This document shows, one piece after another, positions 60,849 through 64,000 of a stretch of DNA of 64,000 nt. The translations under genes were made by a program, and so were the position numbers. The stretch's first letter is position 1, and every line of letters starts with the position of its first letter. The notes beneath the pieces are model-generated. The model was not told the DNA's origin. It made no database searches and worked only from the letters and a program-made list of their open reading frames with translations. This stretch comes from Pseudomonadota bacterium (GTDB lineage: Bacteria; Pseudomonadota; Alphaproteobacteria; Acetobacterales; Acetobacteraceae), in NCBI GenBank assembly GCA_021851785.1, contig JAJZBV010000002.1, positions 124,001 to 188,000 of the forward strand, in the 5' to 3' direction.

Positions 60849-63800
60849 TCATGCCGGGGCGAGCGGATCGAGGAGGGCTTCGGGCAGAACATCGACGCGC
60901 CCGGCGGCGGTCCAGACCAGGGCGCAGACCACCTCCCGCCCGGGGTAGATCGCCGCGAGGATCGCGCGATAGGCGGCGATCTGGCGAAGATAGGGGCGCG
61001 GTGTCGCGGCCATCTCCGCCGGCACGGCGCGGCCGGTCTTGTAATCGGCGATCAGGACGCGATCGGGAAGCACGGCGAGCCGGTCGATGAGGCCGCCGAC
61101 CACGCGCCCGCCCGCCTTGGTCGCGAGGCAGCCGGTGATCGGCACCTCGGCGCGGCCGGCGGGGCCGAAAAGCGGAGCCAGTGTCGGGTGGTCGAGCAAG
61201 GCGAGGGTTTCCCGGGCGAGCCGTGCGGCGGTCCCGGCATCGAGGCCATGGCTGGGGCGGGCGAGAAAATCCCGCGCCGCCGAAGCGCGTTCTGCCGACG
61301 GGAGATCGGGGAGGTGCTGGAGGAGCGCGTGGATCAGCCGGCCGCGGGCGATGCCGGCTTGCTTGCCGCGCCCCGCCGCCCTCTCGGCGAAGGTGGCGAG
61401 CGGCGAGGCGGCGGCGGGGAGCGGCCCATCCTCCACCCCCTCCGGGCGGCTTGGCGCCAGCGGCTGCGGCAGCACCGGCTCGGGCGGCGGCGGCGCTGGC
61501 TGCCAGGCGGGGGCGCGGCCGACGAAGCCGGGCAGCGGCGGCGGCGGGACGGCCGCTTCCGGGCCGGGGGCGGCGGCCGGCGCGGTTTGCGGGGTGGCGA
61601 AAAACCGGCGCCTCATCTCGCCATGGCGGTCGAGTTCGGGGCAGGGCTCCTCCGCGGCGCCGGGAAGCCGCGCCATCCCGCGCTCGATCAGCCGGTACCA
61701 GCTCGCCTCCGACGCGGCCCTCTTCCCCTGCCAGCCGCAGACCACGAGCCAATCCTCGGCGCGGGTGAGGGCGACGTAGAGCAGGCGGTTATATTCCTCC
61801 TGCCGCAGCGCTTTTTCCGCCAGCACCGCTTGCGAGAACGAAACCGCCCGCATCTCCTTGCGCGGGCTCCAGAGCGGCACCTCGCCTCCGCCGAGCGGGT
61901 CGGGGGTCCAGAATAGCGGTGATTTTTCCGCCGGCGGCAGGCGCGTGGTGTCGGGGAGGATGACCAGCGGCGCCTGCAAGCCCTTGGCGCCGTGGACGGT
62001 CATGATCCGCACCGCATCCCCCGCCGCCTCGGGCGCCCGCTTGACCTCGGCGCCGGCGCCACGCAGCCAGTGGACGAAGCCCTGCAACGAAGGCGGGTGG
62101 GTGGCGGCGTAGGCGCGGGCGGCGGCGAGGAATTCATCGACCGGCTCCGCCGCCTCCGGGCCGAGCCGGGCATAGAGCCGCGCCCGCCCGCCAAGCCGCC
62201 CCAGCGCCTCGGCGAGCAGCGCGTAGGGGGTGGTGAAATCGACGCGGGCGCGCAGTGCTCGCAGAAAATCCGCCGCCGCCCGCCATTCCGGCCGCTCCCC
62301 GGCGCGGGCGAGAAGGGTCGGCCACAGCCCCTCACGCCGCCCGAGCGCGAGCGCCATCAAACTTTCGTCGCCGAGTCCGCCGAGCGGGCTCACCAGCAAG
62401 GCGGCCAGCGACAGCTCATCCTCGGGCAAAAGCAGCACGTCGCAGAGGGTCAGAAGATCGGCGGCGGCCGGCTGTTCGGTGAGCGAAAGACGGTCGAGCC
62501 CGGCGATTTTCACCCCTTGCGCCTTCAGCGCCCGCACCAGCGCCGCCGAGAACCCGTCACGCTGGCGCACCAGCACCAGGATATCGCCGGCGCGAAGCGG
62601 GCCGCGCGAGGGGAGCGGGGTTGCTTGCGCGAGCCGGCCCGCGATCCAGGCGGCGAGCGCCGTCGCCAGGCGCTCCGGCGCCGGCCTCTCCTTCGGTTCG
62701 GCGCCGTCTTCCGCCGCGGGGACGAGCAGCGGCCAGAGGTCCACCCGCCCGGCGGCGCCGGCGCGGGCGGCGAAATGCCGGAGCGTCGCGCCCTCCGCGA
62801 CCACGCCGCGCCGCGCCTCGCCATCGGCGAACACGGCGTCCACCAACTGCAAGACCGGCGCCGTCGAGCGGAACGACACATCGAGCGGCACCTCGCGCCA
62901 GGTCTCGCCGGCGCGCGTGACCGCGTCCCGCCAGGCGTCGCGGGCGGGACCGAGGGCGTTCGGATCGGCGCCCTGGAAGGAATAGATCGACTGCTTGGCA
63001 TCCCCCACCGCGAACACCGTCCGCCGGGTCTCGCGCGCGCCGGCGCCGGCGAAGAATTCGCCGCTCAGCGCTTGCGCGATCCGCCATTGCGCCGGGGCGG
63101 TATCCTGCGCCTCGTCGATCAGCAGATGATCGAGCCCGCCATCGAGCTTGTAAAGCACCCAGCCGACCCGCTCGGCGGCGAGGAGAGCGGCGGTGCGGCC
63201 GATGAGATCGGCATAGTCGAGAAATCCCGCCTCTTCCTTGAACGCGGCATAGCGCGCGGCGACCGGGCCGGCGAGGCGGACGAGTGCGGCGGTCGCGGCC
63301 ATTTGCGCCAGTGCCGCGCGCTGATCCTCGATCGCCAGAACATGCGCCTGCGCGGCATCGACGGCGTCGGCAAGGCCGGGCGCGGCGGCGCGCAGCCTGT
63401 CATTGACGAGATTCTGAGCAGCGGTCGGCGCGCCATTCATATTACAAAAAAGATCACGCCAGGCGGGCCATTGCGCGGCGCGCTCGGCCAGGGAAAGCGC
63501 AAGCCAGTCCAGCATCTTCACCGCCCGCGCGCGAACGGCAGGCGAGCCGCGCTCGGCAATGTTTTGCAAACTCTCACGCAAACGATCTTCCCCGGCCGGT
63601 TGCACGGCGCCGGCCAAAAGCGCCCCCTCGTCCGCGACGGTGAGGCCGAAAACCCGGCGCAGCGCCGCAAGCTGCCCCTCCGGGCCGAGGCGATGAAACG
63701 CCGCGAGGCGCCCGGCCTCGGCGCCGATCCGCTCGATCAGGTCGGAAAACCCGTTCTCGTCGATGAACGCGGCGAGATGGTCGAGCGCCGCCTCATCCGC

Positions 63801-64000
63801 CGCCCGCCCGGCGATCCCGGCCAGCGCCGCCTCGCGCGAGGCCGCCATCGCCGCCGCCGCGTCGCCGTCCTCGATCAGGCGGAAATGCGGCGAAAGTCCG
63901 GCTTCGAGCGGAAAGCGCCGCAGCACCGATTGGCAGAAGGCGTGGATGGTCGAGATCCGCATCCCGCCGGGCAGTTCCAGGACGCGCGCGAAAAGCTGCC
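60849..64000 (-). CDS. addA: Double-strand break repair helicase-nuclease AddA (5' end outside window)
   Basis: At least 1050 codons, open at the window edge. The last visible upstream residues read L-F-A-R-V-L-E-L-P-G-G, so the protein starts beyond 64000. UvrD-like helicase motifs are RISTIHAFCQSVLRRFP (motif Ic), LLIDEAQDTAPAQW (Walker B), VFAVGDAKQSIYSFQGA and MTVHGAKGLQAPLVIL. The C-terminal RecB-type nuclease has GLIDRLAVL with Asp and IADYKTGR. It works with AddB in resecting DNA ends. Walker A is not in the window. Confidence 0.96.
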   Translation of the reverse strand, partial: QLFARVLELPGGMRISTIHAFCQSVLRRFPLEAGLSPHFRLIEDGDAAAAMAASREAALAGIAGRAADEAALDHLAAFIDENGFSDLIERIGAEAGRLAAFHRLGPEGQLAALRRVFGLTVADEGALLAGAVQPAGEDRLRESLQNIAERGSPAVRARAVKMLDWLALSLAERAAQWPAWRDLFCNMNGAPTAAQNLVNDRLRAAAPGLADAVDAAQAHVLAIEDQRAALAQMAATAALVRLAGPVAARYAAFKEEAGFLDYADLIGRTAALLAAERVGWVLYKLDGGLDHLLIDEAQDTAPAQWRIAQALSGEFFAGAGARETRRTVFAVGDAKQSIYSFQGADPNALGPARDAWRDAVTRAGETWREVPLDVSFRSTAPVLQLVDAVFADGEARRGVVAEGATLRHFAARAGAAGRVDLWPLLVPAAEDGAEPKERPAPERLATALAAWIAGRLAQATPLPSRGPLRAGDILVLVRQRDGFSAALVRALKAQGVKIAGLDRLSLTEQPAAADLLTLCDVLLLPEDELSLAALLVSPLGGLGDESLMALALGRREGLWPTLLARAGERPEWRAAADFLRALRARVDFTTPYALLAEALGRLGGRARLYARLGPEAAEPVDEFLAAARAYAATHPPSLQGFVHWLRGAGAEVKRAPEAAGDAVRIMTVHGAKGLQAPLVILPDTTRLPPAEKSPLFWTPDPLGGGEVPLWSPRKEMRAVSFSQAVLAEKALRQEEYNRLLYVALTRAEDWLVVCGWQGKRAASEASWYRLIERGMARLPGAAEEPCPELDRHGEMRRRFFATPQTAPAAAPGPEAAVPPPPLPGFVGRAPAWQPAPPPPEPVLPQPLAPSRPEGVEDGPLPAAASPLATFAERAAGRGKQAGIARGRLIHALLQHLPDLPSAERASAARDFLARPSHGLDAGTAARLARETLALLDHPTLAPLFGPAGRAEVPITGCLATKAGGRVVGGLIDRLAVLPDRVLIADYKTGRAVPAEMAATPRPYLRQIAAYRAILAAIYPGREVVCALVWTAAGRVDVLPEALLDPLAPA

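Overview
The window is 64 kb of GC-rich DNA with dense, mostly operonic genes. It reads as the chromosome of an alphaproteobacterium. The evidence is an rnhB-ccrM pair with a GANTC-type CcrM methylase, a tig-clpP-clpX-lon-hupB chaperone and protease block, a nuoA-to-N operon followed by birA-coaX-RNase J-DUF1467, and a class II DAHP synthase. The overall style fits Acetobacteraceae or other Rhodospirillales, but I cannot name a genus from sequence alone. No phage, plasmid, transposase or CRISPR array is visible.

Layout. 1-5.3 kb (minus strand): a transketolase-like TPP enzyme, a crotonase-fold protein, rnhB and ccrM. 5.4-12.4 kb: tRNA-Leu, trigger factor, clpP, clpX, lon, hupB, then tRNA-Val and tRNA-Asp. 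12.7-30.7 kb: the complete 14-gene NADH dehydrogenase operon, birA, coaX, an RNase J and a DUF1467 membrane protein. 30.7-33.4 kb: a possible leader-peptide attenuator, zwf, a MITE-like palindromic element and a broken alpha/beta hydrolase gene. 33.5-44.4 kb: an amide-utilisation cluster. 44.5-54.2 kb: three tRNAs, nnrDE, malonyl-CoA decarboxylase, an RpfF-like DSF synthase, glnA and glnB, an aminotransferase and a ferritin-like protein. 54.2-64 kb: DAHP synthase, pncB, nadE, a small protein, gltX, trxA and the 3' part of addA.

The most interesting region is the amide cluster: amiC-amiR, an RNA leader with an intrinsic terminator, a five-gene UrtABCDE-type ABC transporter, amiE, and a CbbQ/NorQ-type AAA+ ATPase with a CbbO/NorD-type VWA protein. 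AmiC should sense amides in the cytoplasm and release AmiR, an ANTAR protein that binds RNA. Between amiR and the transporter lie two hairpins with related six-base loops. The second shares bases with a strong terminator, which is the architecture expected of an ANTAR antitermination switch. The switch would control uptake, hydrolysis (AmiE has its full Glu59-Lys134-Cys166 triad) and the ATPase/VWA pair of unknown client.

Other points of note are an RpfF homologue with both catalytic glutamates but no adjacent rpfC or rpfG, a crotonase lacking both catalytic glutamates, and a 28-codon ORF built from a 15-bp tandem repeat and overlapping the malonyl-CoA decarboxylase start. There is also a 111-116-bp repeat present twice, a His-His-His mini-ORF followed by a terminator before zwf, and several in-frame 15-bp tandem repeats.
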